This document shows positions 8,426-17,592 of a DNA stretch of 64,000 nucleotides, in pieces. Position 1 is the stretch's first letter, and every line of letters begins with the position of its first letter. The notes under the pieces are model-generated. The model ran no database searches, was not told where the DNA came from, and saw only the letters and a program-made list of their open reading frames with translations. The position numbers and the translations under genes were made by a program. Source of the DNA: Paenibacillus tyrphae. Its GTDB lineage: Bacteria > Bacillota > Bacilli > Paenibacillales > NBRC-103111. Where the stretch lies: NCBI RefSeq assembly GCF_024158745.1, contig NZ_JAMZAW010000036.1, forward strand, positions 1-64,000. The letters run 5' to 3'.

Positions 8426-9541
8426 ATGAATACCGTCTATGAAACGAAGATCGAGCCGCCGCTGCCCGATTATATGAACGCCGAAATGGACCGTGTAGTT
8501 AAGCGTTTGGACGAGCTGCCGCAGGAAGAAGCGCTCCGGCTTCTCTTCGTCACCGACCTTCATCACTGGAAGGGCGGGAACCAGCTTCGCACCGCCCGGG
8601 CCATCCAAGAGCTGACGCGCCGGCTGCCGCTTGACGCGGTCATCTGCGGCGGCGACCACAGCTTGAACGGGCCGATAGGCGATTTTATGGAATCGCAGCG
8701 CGAAATCATCCGCGAGCTGTCGGCAGCGGCATGCCCGGTGCTGCCGCTCAAGGGCAATCACGACGACAATTCGATTCACGACTTTTATCATCATCCGGAG
8801 AGTGCGGGCCACGTGGTCTTTCCGGAGGACAGCTTCGCTTTATACGTGGAGGAACGGCAGGAGGCCGTTACGCTGGACGCGGAGCATCCGTTGGGCTTGT
8901 ATTATTCCTACGACATCCCGGAGAAGCGGGTGAGGGTCGTGCTGCTGAACATCATCGACATCCCGTACCGCGTAACGGAAAAAGGGAATTTGCAGTATAA
9001 CGGCCAGTGGAAATACGCCTTCTCGGACAAGCAGCTCAACTGGGTAGCGCATAAGGCGTTTGACTTCAGCAGCAAGTCCGATTCGCGGGACTGGCGCGTC
9101 GTTCTGTTCTCGCACGCGTCCGTTTTGCAGGAGGGCGTATTCGGTGGCGATCACGGCATCGAGAACGACGAAGCGATGTGGGGCATTATGAAAGCGTTCC
9201 GGACGGGCACGTCTTACCGTTCGTCCCGCGAAGGGGAGTTCGGCTACGACGTGGAGGCCGATTACACGCAGCAGGGTCCCGGGGGACTGATCGCCAGCTT
9301 TTTCGGACATGTGCATTTCGATCAAATGCTGCTCAAAGACGGCATTCGCGTCATTTCAACCTTGAATGCGTATACGAATCAAGACTTCGAAGAGGCTCCA
9401 GCACGGACGGAGGGGACGATCACCGAGACGGCGTTCGATGTGATCACGATTCCGGTGCGGGGCAGCGAAGGTGAGGTGTACTTGACCCGCTTCGGCGCAG
9501 GCGAGGATCGGGTGGCGGATTATCGGCTGCACGGGCGGTAA
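8426..9541 (+). CDS. Calcineurin-like metallophosphoesterase
   Basis: The 371-residue protein has the dinuclear-metal phosphoesterase motifs in order: DLHHW near residue 48, GGDHSL near 79, GNHDD near 110, a histidine in LFSHASV, and GHVHFD near the C-terminus. No signal peptide or membrane segment is visible, so it should act in the cytoplasm on a phosphomonoester or diester. The DLHHW variant of the first motif is unusual but retains Asp and His. It follows the EamA transporter closely. The substrate cannot be deduced. Confidence 0.85.
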   Translation: MNTVYETKIEPPLPDYMNAEMDRVVKRLDELPQEEALRLLFVTDLHHWKGGNQLRTARAIQELTRRLPLDAVICGGDHSLNGPIGDFMESQREIIRELSAAACPVLPLKGNHDDNSIHDFYHHPESAGHVVFPEDSFALYVEERQEAVTLDAEHPLGLYYSYDIPEKRVRVVLLNIIDIPYRVTEKGNLQYNGQWKYAFSDKQLNWVAHKAFDFSSKSDSRDWRVVLFSHASVLQEGVFGGDHGIENDEAMWGIMKAFRTGTSYRSSREGEFGYDVEADYTQQGPGGLIASFFGHVHFDQMLLKDGIRVISTLNAYTNQDFEEAPARTEGTITETAFDVITIPVRGSEGEVYLTRFGAGEDRVADYRLHGR

Positions 9542-9712
9542 AATGAATAAGCCATTAGGATTAGCTTTATGCGTCTGACCGCGGATAGGCTGCCGGGGGC
9601 TGTCCATATTCCATTCGGAAGACCTACAGTTTTCGACAATAGAACCTATTTTATCCTCTTTCCAAATTTAGTATCGTTTTAGTGGGTTACGAAACTGGAA
9701 GGAGGAGCGGTC

Positions 9713-10729
9713 ATGCAGGAGCGCAGAAAATGGATTGACGTAGCCAGGGGATTAAGCATCATCCTGGTCGTATTGGGGCATTCCGGGAATGAAATCATCG
9801 ACCATTATTTCGGTTGGTTCCGTATGCCGTTATTTTTTCTGGTCAGCGGGCTTTTGTTCAAAAGCGTGATGCCGGACAAGTACAGATCGTGGGCGCTGAA
9901 ACGTATTCGCACGTTTATGATTCCGTATTTTGCCTACGGGATTTGCATTGCAGTGCTGGTCGCAGCCAAGCTGAGAGATCCGCTATCCGTTCCCCGCGAT
10001 ATTTGGAATCTCATTTACGGGGGAACGGTATTGGGCGGGTGGTACGGCGTCTTCTGGTTCATCACCTGTTTGCTGCTGGTGCATCTTTTGATGGGGTTTC
10101 TGACCCGATATCCGGTTAAGGTGCAAGCAGGAGCGGTGCTTGTGTCCTATGCGGCAGCTCATCTCGTCAGCATGACGCCTTTGGCCGAAGTGGACATCCC
10201 TTGGAATGCGGATGTGGCGCTGATGGCGGTTGCGTTCTTTTTTCTGGGCTATACCTTTAAGGCTCAGTTGGCTTCATGGTTGGAGCGGCGGACTTGGTTC
10301 ATTCCGGCGCTGCTGATTTCGGCAGCCGCTATTGTTCTTAATAAAGAACAAATTTGGATTTTCCGCATGGACATGAAGATGAAGGTTTATACCCAGCCGG
10401 TGCTGGATCTCATCGTTCCGCTGGCGTGTGTCCTCGTCGCGCTTCAATTGTGCTACTGGATATCGCGCTGGCCGGGTTCTTCCGTTCTGGCCTTTTTGGG
10501 AACGGTGACCATCTCGATCATGTACCTGCACATTCCGGTCAACATCGTGCTAAAGTACGGTTTAGGCTTGGAATATGGCTCGCTTGTATTTACGCTGGCC
10601 GGCGTGCTGCTTCCGTTAGGGGCCGCTTGGCTCATGTCCAAATCGTCCTTGCTGACCACGCTTTTCCTGGGCCAGCAGGGCTTTGGGAGGAAGGAAAAGA
10701 TCCAAGGCAAGCTGAAGGCGGCAGGTTGA
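9713..10729 (+). CDS. Membrane acyltransferase (acyltransferase 3 family)
   Basis: The 338-residue integral membrane protein belongs to the acyltransferase 3 family (fucose 4-O-acetyltransferase-like group). The opening KWIDVARGLSIILVVLGHSG contains the essential Arg and His, followed by FRMPLFFLVSGLLF, and about ten membrane helices in all. Such enzymes O-acylate extracellular polysaccharides or antibiotics using acyl-CoA across the membrane. GGAGGAG stands upstream of the ATG. Its stop codon touches the edge of a large palindromic repeat that fills the gap to a convergent gene. The acceptor is unknown. Confidence 0.85.
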   Translation: MQERRKWIDVARGLSIILVVLGHSGNEIIDHYFGWFRMPLFFLVSGLLFKSVMPDKYRSWALKRIRTFMIPYFAYGICIAVLVAAKLRDPLSVPRDIWNLIYGGTVLGGWYGVFWFITCLLLVHLLMGFLTRYPVKVQAGAVLVSYAAAHLVSMTPLAEVDIPWNADVALMAVAFFFLGYTFKAQLASWLERRTWFIPALLISAAAIVLNKEQIWIFRMDMKMKVYTQPVLDLIVPLACVLVALQLCYWISRWPGSSVLAFLGTVTISIMYLHIPVNIVLKYGLGLEYGSLVFTLAGVLLPLGAAWLMSKSSLLTTLFLGQQGFGRKEKIQGKLKAAG

Positions 10730-10735
10730 GCTGAT

Positions 10736-10933
10736 CGGGAAAGAGGTCAATGAGCTAATAGAGGTTACGAGGGGGTGGGGTATCTACTTCCGGTCGCTGT
10801 TGTCCGCGGGAAATTTTGATTTGAAGCCGCTTAACAGCGGGTATTTCCCGTAGACAAAGGTGAACGCTATCGCTCCTACAGTAGATACCCCACCTACGTA
10901 TGTATCTCTAATCTTGTCAGAACCACTTTCCCG
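10736..10933. repeat. Palindromic intergenic repeat, copy A (about 200 bp)
   Basis: This is a long imperfect palindrome between convergent genes. Outer ends CGGGAAAG (10736-10743) and CTTTCCCG (10926-10933) are complementary. Inside are TAGAG...CTCTA (10759-10910), then GGTGGGGTATCTAC pairing with GTAGATACCCCACC, then TTGTC/GACAA, GGGAAAT/ATTTCCC, and a central CCGCT/AGCGG hairpin. Copies B (29311-29552) and C (44700-44912) share the plan. The TA at each core boundary would fit a TA target duplication, as in IS630/Tc1-type elements. No transposase is present, so it behaves like a MITE or a structured RNA. Short frames within it are not genes. Confidence 0.85.
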
Positions 10934-10941
10934 ACACACTG

Positions 10942-10965
10942 AAGGCCAGCCTCTAGGCCGGCCTT
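10942..10965. terminator. Hairpin between convergent genes
   Basis: AAGGCC-A-GCCT pairs with AGGC-C-GGCCTT around a two-base loop. It directly follows the stop codon of the beta-helix gene on the minus strand. T-tracts are weak on both sides, so its efficiency as a terminator is doubtful. Confidence 0.5.
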
Positions 10966-10976
10966 GTTCGTTCAGC

Positions 10977-12044
10977 TTACTGGTACGTATCGCCGCCCTC
11001 GCCGTTCCAGGTCATCTCTGTGAAAGCGGACGGCGCGGCCGTGGTGATCGTGGCGGAGCCCGACGTTTTAAGCCCTCCCGCGACGCCGGTCATCGTATAA
11101 TCCGAATACAGCTTCGTCGAGCCGAAGTTCGTATGAATCATCGCGCCGCCGAGATTCGAAGCGGTCACGGCTTTGAGCTCAAGATTGCTGCCGTACGATA
11201 CGCCGTCGGTGGCGGTTATTTTGTTGGCGCGGAAAGCCTGGCCGGTCCCGGCGTTGTTTTTCACCGTCGTGCCGATCACCTGCACGTTGTTCGCGCGGAT
11301 GAACAAGCCGTTGTTTCCTACCGTGGACTCCGGCACAGTATTCTTGAAATCGACCGTGCTTCCGATCACCTTGATGTGGTGCGTACCTTCCTTGAAGTCG
11401 AATCCGTCGTTCTTGGTGAGAATGGCCTTGCAGTTCAGGAACGTAATGTACCCGCTCCGGTCCGCATCCGGCTTCGTCTGCCAGTTCTGATCGGCATCCC
11501 CTACGTAGTACCCTTCCCCAAATTCCCCGCTTTGCCCTGTTGACTCTGCCGTGCAGTCTTCAAGTAGCCAGTACTGGCTGTTTTTGCGGATTTTAAAGGC
11601 TTCGCCCAGCGTATTTTTCACTGTCACTTTCGTAAGATAGCCGTGAGAGGCTTCGATCAGAATCCCTTTGTTCGATTTGGAATTCGAGTTAATCGTGACA
11701 TTTTCCAGCTTGTAATAATTGTTTTTGATATGAAAAGCCGCATTGCCCGCGGATTCGGTAAAGGTGAAGCTTGCGCCGCTGCCCGTTCCCCGGATCGTAA
11801 TATATTTGCCCGCGCTTCCGTTGACCGACGTCGCAATCGTGCCGTCCGATACGGCATACGTGCCCGAAACTTCGAGGATATCTCCCGGCTGGGCACCGGC
11901 CAAGTAGCTGCGCAAAGCGGCTACGTCGCCGGGCGGCACGGTTTTGGTCGCGGCCCATGCGGTGTGCGCGGGCGCTCCTATAGCGAGAATGGCAAAGCAT
12001 ACGAAAAATGCTAATGCGAGTGCTGCGTATGTTTTGGCGAACAT
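10977..12044 (-). CDS. Secreted right-handed beta-helix protein (pectate-lyase-like)
   Basis: The 355-residue precursor has a signal peptide (hydrophobic residues 7-30, AWAA cleavage region). A parallel beta-helix follows, with repeated short strands such as YYKLENVTINSN, YITFLNCKAILT and VQVIGTTVKNNAG. The arrangement resembles PL9/PL1-type polysaccharide lyases and related surface glycanases. No catalytic residues can be assigned with confidence. It would act outside the cell on pectin-like or uronate-containing polymers. AAAGGA precedes the ATG on the minus strand. The gene is monocistronic, convergent with the acyltransferase and divergent from the LysR gene at 12437. Confidence 0.8.
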   Translation of the reverse strand: MFAKTYAALALAFFVCFAILAIGAPAHTAWAATKTVPPGDVAALRSYLAGAQPGDILEVSGTYAVSDGTIATSVNGSAGKYITIRGTGSGASFTFTESAGNAAFHIKNNYYKLENVTINSNSKSNKGILIEASHGYLTKVTVKNTLGEAFKIRKNSQYWLLEDCTAESTGQSGEFGEGYYVGDADQNWQTKPDADRSGYITFLNCKAILTKNDGFDFKEGTHHIKVIGSTVDFKNTVPESTVGNNGLFIRANNVQVIGTTVKNNAGTGQAFRANKITATDGVSYGSNLELKAVTASNLGGAMIHTNFGSTKLYSDYTMTGVAGGLKTSGSATITTAAPSAFTEMTWNGEGGDTYQ

Positions 12045-12436
12045 CAGAACACGTCCTTTCGAATGAATAGCTTTACAGGCTGTGAGGCTTTGTCCAAGCC
12101 CAGCACCGGCCGGTTGGTTGTACTGCGGACTTTCTCACCGTCCCCCTTTCGCGAACCGTGCTGCCAAAGACGACATGTCGGAAGCGTTTTCGCTAAACGC
12201 CGCCAATTTTCGGATCGAATCCGCCGTTCGGACCGCTTGGAAAAAACAGGTTGTCTTTCCTCTAGCTTAACGGATTTGCGCGACCTCCGAAATGGCGGAA
12301 ACTCAACTACAATTGACGGATATTGCTTTTTTCCTCGTTTTCGTCCGAACATAAATTATACTATTCCTAATGGAATACTTATGATATATTGATTTTTAAC
12401 AAGTTCGCCAAGAGCTGGAAGGAGGAGGGAGCGCTC
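12045..12436. other. Intergenic region between divergent genes
   Basis: The 392 bases hold the promoters of the beta-helix gene and the LysR gene. The AT-rich stretch 12345-12400 (several TATA-like hexamers, including TATACT at 12358) is the likely LysR promoter and autoregulatory site. I see no RNA gene, riboswitch consensus or coding remnant. Confidence 0.4.
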
Positions 12437-13327
12437 GTGAATATTGAGAATCTCGAGGCGTTCGTCTACGTCATTCATTTCAACAGCTTTAACAAAGCGG
12501 CCGACGCGCTGTTCTTGTCCCAACCGTCCATTACCGCCAGAATCCAGTCGCTGGAGCGTGAATTGGACGTCAAGCTTTTCGATCGGGAGGGCCGACATTT
12601 CTCGCTGACGGACAAGGGCAAGCAGTTTTTGCCCTACGCCCAGCAAGTGCTGCAGACCTACAAAAAAGGCAAGCAGCAGCTGCAGCAAATGAACGCCACG
12701 CCCCACGAGCTTCGGATCGGCTGCACCGTGTCGGCAGCCAATTATATGATCCCGGAGCTGGTGCCTCTCTTTAAGCAAAAATACCCCGATCTCCAGCTAA
12801 AATTAGTGACGGCTTCGAGCGAGTCAATCTTGGAGAAGCTGCTGAACAAGGAAGTGGACGTCGGACTTGTGCGCAACATTACGCATCCGCATGTGGACTC
12901 TGTCCGGTTCTACGAGGACCCGATCCGTCTCTTCGTGTACCAGGGGCATCCGTTTGTGAGCCAGGACCGCATTGCGCTGGAGGATATCGGAAGCGAGCCG
13001 ATCGTGTTTTTCGAATGCGGAGCCCTCGATTGGATGAAAATTCACCGGCTGTTCGATACGCTCGACCGCCCGCCGAATATCGAGCTGCAGCTCGATAACC
13101 TGGAGACAGCCAAAAAGCTGGTGCTGAAAGAAATGGGAATCAGCTTTCTGCCGGAGCTGTGCGTGCGCAAGGAAGTGAAGGAAGGGCTGATGTGGCCGGT
13201 CGACATTCCTTCCCTTGCCGGCATCACCCTGCGCACCAATCTCGTTTCGCTCAAAGGGGAAGGCTCGGCTCTCGGCAAAATGGTGCTGGAGCTCAGCCGG
13301 GACATCGATTGGAAACGAAAGGCTTAA
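12437..13327 (+). CDS. LysR-family regulator of the sulfur-salvage cluster
   Basis: From GTG 12437, eight bases after GGAGGAGG, the protein has 296 residues. The N-terminal HTH is typical (FNKAADALFLSQPSITARIQSLE), followed by a LysR substrate-binding domain. It stands just upstream of two flavin monooxygenases and two ABC importers. The same position is held by YtlI, the LysR activator of the ytmI operon in B. subtilis, whose target genes are homologues of those downstream here. I infer it activates the cluster when cysteine or sulfate is scarce. The in-frame ATG 12389 has no ribosome site and lies outside the conserved region. Confidence 0.88.
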   Translation: MNIENLEAFVYVIHFNSFNKAADALFLSQPSITARIQSLERELDVKLFDREGRHFSLTDKGKQFLPYAQQVLQTYKKGKQQLQQMNATPHELRIGCTVSAANYMIPELVPLFKQKYPDLQLKLVTASSESILEKLLNKEVDVGLVRNITHPHVDSVRFYEDPIRLFVYQGHPFVSQDRIALEDIGSEPIVFFECGALDWMKIHRLFDTLDRPPNIELQLDNLETAKKLVLKEMGISFLPELCVRKEVKEGLMWPVDIPSLAGITLRTNLVSLKGEGSALGKMVLELSRDIDWKRKA

Positions 13328-13347
13328 ATCGAATTGTTCGATTTAAG
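13323..13347. terminator. Perfect 11-bp inverted repeat over the LysR stop codon
   Basis: CTTAAATCGAA and TTCGATTTAAG are exact complements around TTG. The repeat overlaps the TAA stop codon. There is no T-tract after it, so it may be a weak terminator or a protein-binding palindrome for the promoter just downstream. Confidence 0.5.
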
Positions 13348-13374
13348 AATAGAAATCCTCTATTACGTACCCGG

Positions 13375-13403
13375 TTGACGGACTACAGGGGCGGTGATAG
13401 ACT
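13375..13403 (+). promoter_or_regulatory. Likely promoter of the sulfur-salvage operon
   Basis: TTGACG (13375-13380), 17 bases, TAGACT (13398-13403). It lies 78 bases before the first monooxygenase gene. No S-box (SAM) or T-box leader is visible in the 150-base gap, so control is probably by the LysR protein. Confidence 0.55.
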
Positions 13404-13480
13404 TTTTTTAACCAAATAAAACCGACAAAACCTATTGGATTTTAATTAATTCGATAGCCGGATTACAGGAGGAATGGACG

Positions 13481-14494
13481 ATGGGGCTGAAGCTAAGCAT
13501 CTTGGATCAAAGTCCGTTTGACGAAGGAAAAACGGCAGTCGACGCGTTCCGGCATACGGTGGCTCTGGCGCGCAAAGCGGAGGAACTCGGTTACCACCGG
13601 TTCTGGGTGTCCGAGCATCACGATTCGGCCGCCGTCGCAGGCTCTTCCCCGGAAGTGCTGATCGCGCATTTGCTGGCGCAGACCGAGCGGATTCGCATCG
13701 GCTCCGGCGGGGTCATGCTGCAGCACTACAGCCCGTACAAGGTGGCGGAAAACTTCAACGTGCTCGCCTCGCTGGCCCCGGGACGGGTGGATCTCGGTAT
13801 CGGCCGGGCGCCGGGAGGACTTCCCCGCTCGACGAAGGCGCTCCAACAGGAGACGGCCGGACATAGCAGACCGCTGGCGGATAAGCTGATCGAGCTGGAG
13901 CAGTTTTTGACCGATACGGTTCCCAGCGACCATCCGCTAAATGGGCTCAAAGCAATTCCGGTTCCGGCCGAGCCTGCAGACTTGTACCTGCTCGGAACGA
14001 CGCCGGCCAGCGCGGAGCTTGCGGCGAGTCGAGGCATTCCCTACGTCTTCGCGCAGTTTATTAACGGGGATGAGGCGGTTGTCCGGCAGTCGCTGGACAC
14101 GTACCGGAACCGGTTTGCTCCCCGGAAGTCCGCCCGCCCAGAGGCCATTCTTGCGCTGTCGGTCATTGTGGCGGATACGAACGAGGAAGCGAAACGGCTT
14201 GCCGCCGACGCCAAGCTCGTGAAAATTCACCTGGAGAGCGGAAGGACGATCACCGTCAAAACCGTAGAGCATGCGGAAGAATTCGGACGGCAAAGCGAGG
14301 AGAAATATACGATCGAAGTCAAGGATGCGGACGTCGTGCACGGCTCCAAGGAAACCGTACGCGCCAAGCTGCTGGACATCCAGCGAAAGTACGGCGTGGA
14401 CGAACTGATTCTGATTCTCGCCTTGAAGGAATTCGAACAGCGGCTTCAGGCGCTGTCGCAGCTCAAGGAAGCATTCGCCGAATCGATCGTATAA
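13481..14494 (+). CDS. Luciferase-like flavin monooxygenase (YtmO type)
   Basis: The 337-residue protein is a bacterial luciferase-like (LLM) TIM barrel of the class annotated YtmO. Hallmarks are [12 protein letters not shown] at the N-terminus, [10 protein letters not shown] near residue 42, [21 protein letters not shown] near 75, and [13 protein letters not shown] near 107. It would use reduced FMN and oxygen. In B. subtilis its homologue belongs to the ytmI operon and to the cysteine-salvage pathway in which S-substituted N-acetylcysteines are oxidised. AGGAGGAATGG gives a strong ribosome site. The second monooxygenase follows after 26 bases. Confidence 0.88.
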   Translation: MGLKLSILDQSPFDEGKTAVDAFRHTVALARKAEELGYHRFWVSEHHDSAAVAGSSPEVLIAHLLAQTERIRIGSGGVMLQHYSPYKVAENFNVLASLAPGRVDLGIGRAPGGLPRSTKALQQETAGHSRPLADKLIELEQFLTDTVPSDHPLNGLKAIPVPAEPADLYLLGTTPASAELAASRGIPYVFAQFINGDEAVVRQSLDTYRNRFAPRKSARPEAILALSVIVADTNEEAKRLAADAKLVKIHLESGRTITVKTVEHAEEFGRQSEEKYTIEVKDADVVHGSKETVRAKLLDIQRKYGVDELILILALKEFEQRLQALSQLKEAFAESIV

Positions 14495-14520
14495 ACGTGG
14501 AAAACGAGGGAGGAATCGGA

Positions 14521-15870
14521 ATGGCAAACGCAAGAAAGCTGAAATTGGGCGCAATCATCCACGGCGTCGGAGGGAATATGGCGGCTTGGCGACACCCGGA
14601 TATCCAGGCGGACGCCAGCGTCAGCTTTGAATTTTATACGAAGCAAGCCCGCAAGGCTGAGGAGGGCAAGTTCGATCTGGTGTTTATCGCCGACGGCTTG
14701 TTCATTAACGAAAAGTCGATCCCCCACTTTCTGAACCGGTTCGAGCCGCTCACGATTTTATCCGCGCTTGGCGCGGTCACCTCAAAGATCGGTCTCGTCG
14801 GCACCTTGTCGACCTCCTACAGCGAACCGTTCACGGTCGCCAGACAGTTTGCTTCCCTCGATCATATCAGCGGAGGCCGGGCCGGATGGAATGTGGTCAC
14901 TTCTCCGCTGGAAGGCACCGCCCTTAATTACGGCAAAAAAGAGCATCCGTCGCACGACTTGCGCTACAAGATCGCCGAGGAATTTTTGGAGGTGGCCCGC
15001 GGGCTGTGGGACTCCTGGGAGGACGACGCGTTCGTGCGGGATAAAGCTTCGGGCGTGTTCTTCGATCCGGACAAAATGCACCGGCTTGATCATAAAGGGC
15101 CATTTTTCTCCGTGCAGGGTCCGCTTAACATTGCCCGCTCCAAGCAGGGGCATCCGATCGTGTTCCAGGCCGGGTCGTCGGACAGCGGCCGCACCTTGGC
15201 GGCCAAGACGGCCGACGCGGTATTCACCGGGCACGAGTCGATCGAGGACGCCAAGCGCTTTTACCAGGACGTGAAGACGCGGGCAGCCGCATACGGCCGC
15301 AGCGCCGACGATATCCTCATCTTCCCGGGCATCGGGCCGATCGTCGGTCGGACGCAGGAGGAGGCCGAGCGCAAATACGAAGAGATCGCGAACCTCATGA
15401 CGATCGAGAACGCTCTGAATTACCTAGGCCGCTTCTTCGACCATTTCGATTTCTCGCAGTTCCCGCTCGACGAACCTTTCCCCGATTTGGGCGATGTCGG
15501 CAGCAACAGCTTCCGCAGCACGACGGACAAAATCAAGCAGACCGCCAAGGAGCAGCGATTGACGCTGCGGCAGGTGGCGCTGCAGACGGCGACGCCGAAA
15601 GGCCAGTTCATCGGGACGCCGGAGAAGGTGGCCGACCTCGTTCAGCAGTGGTTCGAGGAGAAGGCAGCCGACGGATTTATTATTCATTCCAGCGTGCCGG
15701 GAGGACTCGACGATTTCGTCGAGCTGGTTGTACCGATCCTGCAGGAGCGGGGAATATACCGGGAGGAGTATGAATCCGACACGCTGCGCGGGAATTTGGG
15801 CCTCGCCAAGCCGGAAAACCGCCATACGCTCGCCAAACGAACGCCGCAGAATTTTGTGAAAAGCTCCTGA
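14521..15870 (+). CDS. FMN-dependent monooxygenase, NtaA/SnaA/DszA family (YtnJ type)
   Basis: About 449 residues form the larger LLM-fold family of nitrilotriacetate, dibenzothiophene-sulfone and pristinamycin monooxygenases. Signatures include [10 protein letters not shown] near residue 17, [22 protein letters not shown] near 117, and [14 protein letters not shown] near 218. The B. subtilis homologue YtnJ (CmoJ) cleaves the C-S bond of N-acetylated S-alkylcysteines with reduced FMN and oxygen. Placement directly after the YtmO-like gene supports the same role. ATG 14521 is chosen because GGGAGGAAT precedes it; the in-frame GTG at 14497 lacks a site. No separate flavin reductase is evident in the cluster. 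Confidence 0.9.
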   Translation: MANARKLKLGAIIHGVGGNMAAWRHPDIQADASVSFEFYTKQARKAEEGKFDLVFIADGLFINEKSIPHFLNRFEPLTILSALGAVTSKIGLVGTLSTSYSEPFTVARQFASLDHISGGRAGWNVVTSPLEGTALNYGKKEHPSHDLRYKIAEEFLEVARGLWDSWEDDAFVRDKASGVFFDPDKMHRLDHKGPFFSVQGPLNIARSKQGHPIVFQAGSSDSGRTLAAKTADAVFTGHESIEDAKRFYQDVKTRAAAYGRSADDILIFPGIGPIVGRTQEEAERKYEEIANLMTIENALNYLGRFFDHFDFSQFPLDEPFPDLGDVGSNSFRSTTDKIKQTAKEQRLTLRQVALQTATPKGQFIGTPEKVADLVQQWFEEKAADGFIIHSSVPGGLDDFVELVVPILQERGIYREEYESDTLRGNLGLAKPENRHTLAKRTPQNFVKSS

Positions 15871-15921
15871 TCGGATTCGTCTTGACTTGCAACTTTACGC
15901 ACACGATTGGAGAGGGTCCCA

Positions 15922-17571
15922 GTGAAACGGTTACGGTTACTACGCCCATGGATGCTTGCCGCAGCGTTGCTTCTGCTTACGGCAGGCTGCGGAGGCGAAA
16001 CCGGCGTCAAGCCTTCGTCAGGAGGGCTGGCGGGAGAGACGCAGCCGGGCGCGACGGGCGGCGAATTGACCTACGGCCTCGCCACGTCGCCGTCGGGGCT
16101 GGACCCGAACGTCGTCCCGGGAGCTGTCGATTACCGGGTGATGCGGGCGCTGTACGACAGCTTGGTCGTGCAAATGCCCGATCAATCGATCAAGCCGTGG
16201 CTTGCGACGGAATGGACGGTTTCCCCTGACGGCAAGAGCTATACTTTCAAGCTGCGCAAGGACGTGAAATTCCACGACGGCACGCCGTTCAATGCTGCGG
16301 CCGTCAAGTATAATTTTGACCGCATCGTCAATCCGGCGACCAAATCCCGGTTTGCGGTGACGCTGATCGGCCCTTACGAATCGTCGGAAGTGATAGATGA
16401 CTATACGGTTAAAGTCAATTTGAAATCGCCTTACAGCGCCTTTCTGAGCAGCTTGAGCCAAGCGTTTCTCGGCATCGTGTCGCCGGCGGCAGCGGAGAAG
16501 CACAAGGACCAGCTGGCGAAACATCCAGTCGGCACCGGCCCGTTCACATTCGCCGGCTGGACGGAGAATGCCGCGATTCGGCTCGAGAAAAACGCGGACT
16601 ACAAGTGGGGGCCTCCGATTGCCGAAAATTCCGGTCCGGCGCGCATCGATAAGCTGACCTTCAAAATCATTCCGGAGGAAGCGACCCGTATCGGCAGCGT
16701 GCAGAGCGGGCAGGTGTCGGCCGTCGAGACGGTCCCGCCGCAAAATCTCGTCTCGCTCAAGGGCGATCCGAACGTCAATCTGCTGCAGGCCGAGTCGACG
16801 GGCATTCCGTATACGCTCATGCTGAATCAGCAGCATCCCCCGTGGAACGAGCTTAAAGCGCGCAAGGCTGTGCAGCTGGGCATCGACTTCGAGGCGATCG
16901 TCAAGACGCTGTATCTGGGCGCATATCCGAGGGCATGGTCGCCCTTATCACCGTCCGTGCTGGGCTATAACGCTTCGCTCGAACAGATCGTGAAGCCGGA
17001 CATCGCCAAAGCGAACGCGCTGCTCGACGAGCTCGGATGGGTGCGCGGAGCGGACGGCATCCGGGCGAAGGACGGCAAGCCGCTCACGATGCACTACATT
17101 GACGGTTCGCCCAACCGGGAGAAGCGCAACGATATCGCCGCCATGATTCAGCAGCAGCTGAAGCAGATCGGCATTGCCGTCAACATCGAGCTGCTTCCGG
17201 ACACGACCAATGCGGTCATGATCAAGGGGACGAACGATTTAGTCGGCGTCAGCAACGTGTCGGGCGATCCGGACATTTTGCGGAGCTTCTTCCATACGAA
17301 CGCCATTCCGACGCCGGAGAAATGGGGCCACAACCATACCCGGCACTCCGATCCGCAGCTGGATCAATGGCTGGAGGAAGGGCTGAGGGAGCAGGACCCG
17401 GCGAAACGCGCGGAAATTTACAAAAAGGTGCAGAGCTATGTCGTGGACAACGCCTACGGGTTCCCCGTTTACGTATTTCCATACACGGTGGCTGCCGCCA
17501 AATCGGTTCGTGGACTGAAATTCGATTCCCTCGGTTACCCGCTCTTCTATGACGTGACGGTGAAAAAATAA
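15922..17571 (+). CDS. Peptide/nickel-type ABC transporter substrate-binding lipoprotein
   Basis: This is a solute-binding protein of family 5 (DppA/OppA/GsiB type), about 549 residues. The lipoprotein signal is LLLLTAGCGG, with the lipid-bearing Cys near residue 23. The family signature is near KPWLATEWTVSPDGKSYTFK. The start GTG 15922 is six bases after GGAGAGGG. It sits 51 bases after the monooxygenase and begins a complete five-gene-type importer encoded by four genes because the ATPases are fused. Given the surrounding genes, glutathione or S-substituted cysteinyl peptides are plausible cargo, but this is inference. Confidence 0.9.
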   Translation: MKRLRLLRPWMLAAALLLLTAGCGGETGVKPSSGGLAGETQPGATGGELTYGLATSPSGLDPNVVPGAVDYRVMRALYDSLVVQMPDQSIKPWLATEWTVSPDGKSYTFKLRKDVKFHDGTPFNAAAVKYNFDRIVNPATKSRFAVTLIGPYESSEVIDDYTVKVNLKSPYSAFLSSLSQAFLGIVSPAAAEKHKDQLAKHPVGTGPFTFAGWTENAAIRLEKNADYKWGPPIAENSGPARIDKLTFKIIPEEATRIGSVQSGQVSAVETVPPQNLVSLKGDPNVNLLQAESTGIPYTLMLNQQHPPWNELKARKAVQLGIDFEAIVKTLYLGAYPRAWSPLSPSVLGYNASLEQIVKPDIAKANALLDELGWVRGADGIRAKDGKPLTMHYIDGSPNREKRNDIAAMIQQQLKQIGIAVNIELLPDTTNAVMIKGTNDLVGVSNVSGDPDILRSFFHTNAIPTPEKWGHNHTRHSDPQLDQWLEEGLREQDPAKRAEIYKKVQSYVVDNAYGFPVYVFPYTVAAAKSVRGLKFDSLGYPLFYDVTVKK

Positions 17572-17592
17572 CGACGGAAGGAGCCGGTTGCT

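Noticed and set aside
10860-11543. Forward reading frame opposite the beta-helix gene
   Set aside because: Its first part lies in repeat copy A and the rest is antisense to a well-supported secreted protein. A similar N-terminus in a frame at copy B arises from the repeat itself.
13328-13480. Possible SAM (S-box) or T-box leader before the sulfur cluster
   Set aside because: The gap is short and has neither S-box core sequences nor a T-box (TGGNACC) motif.
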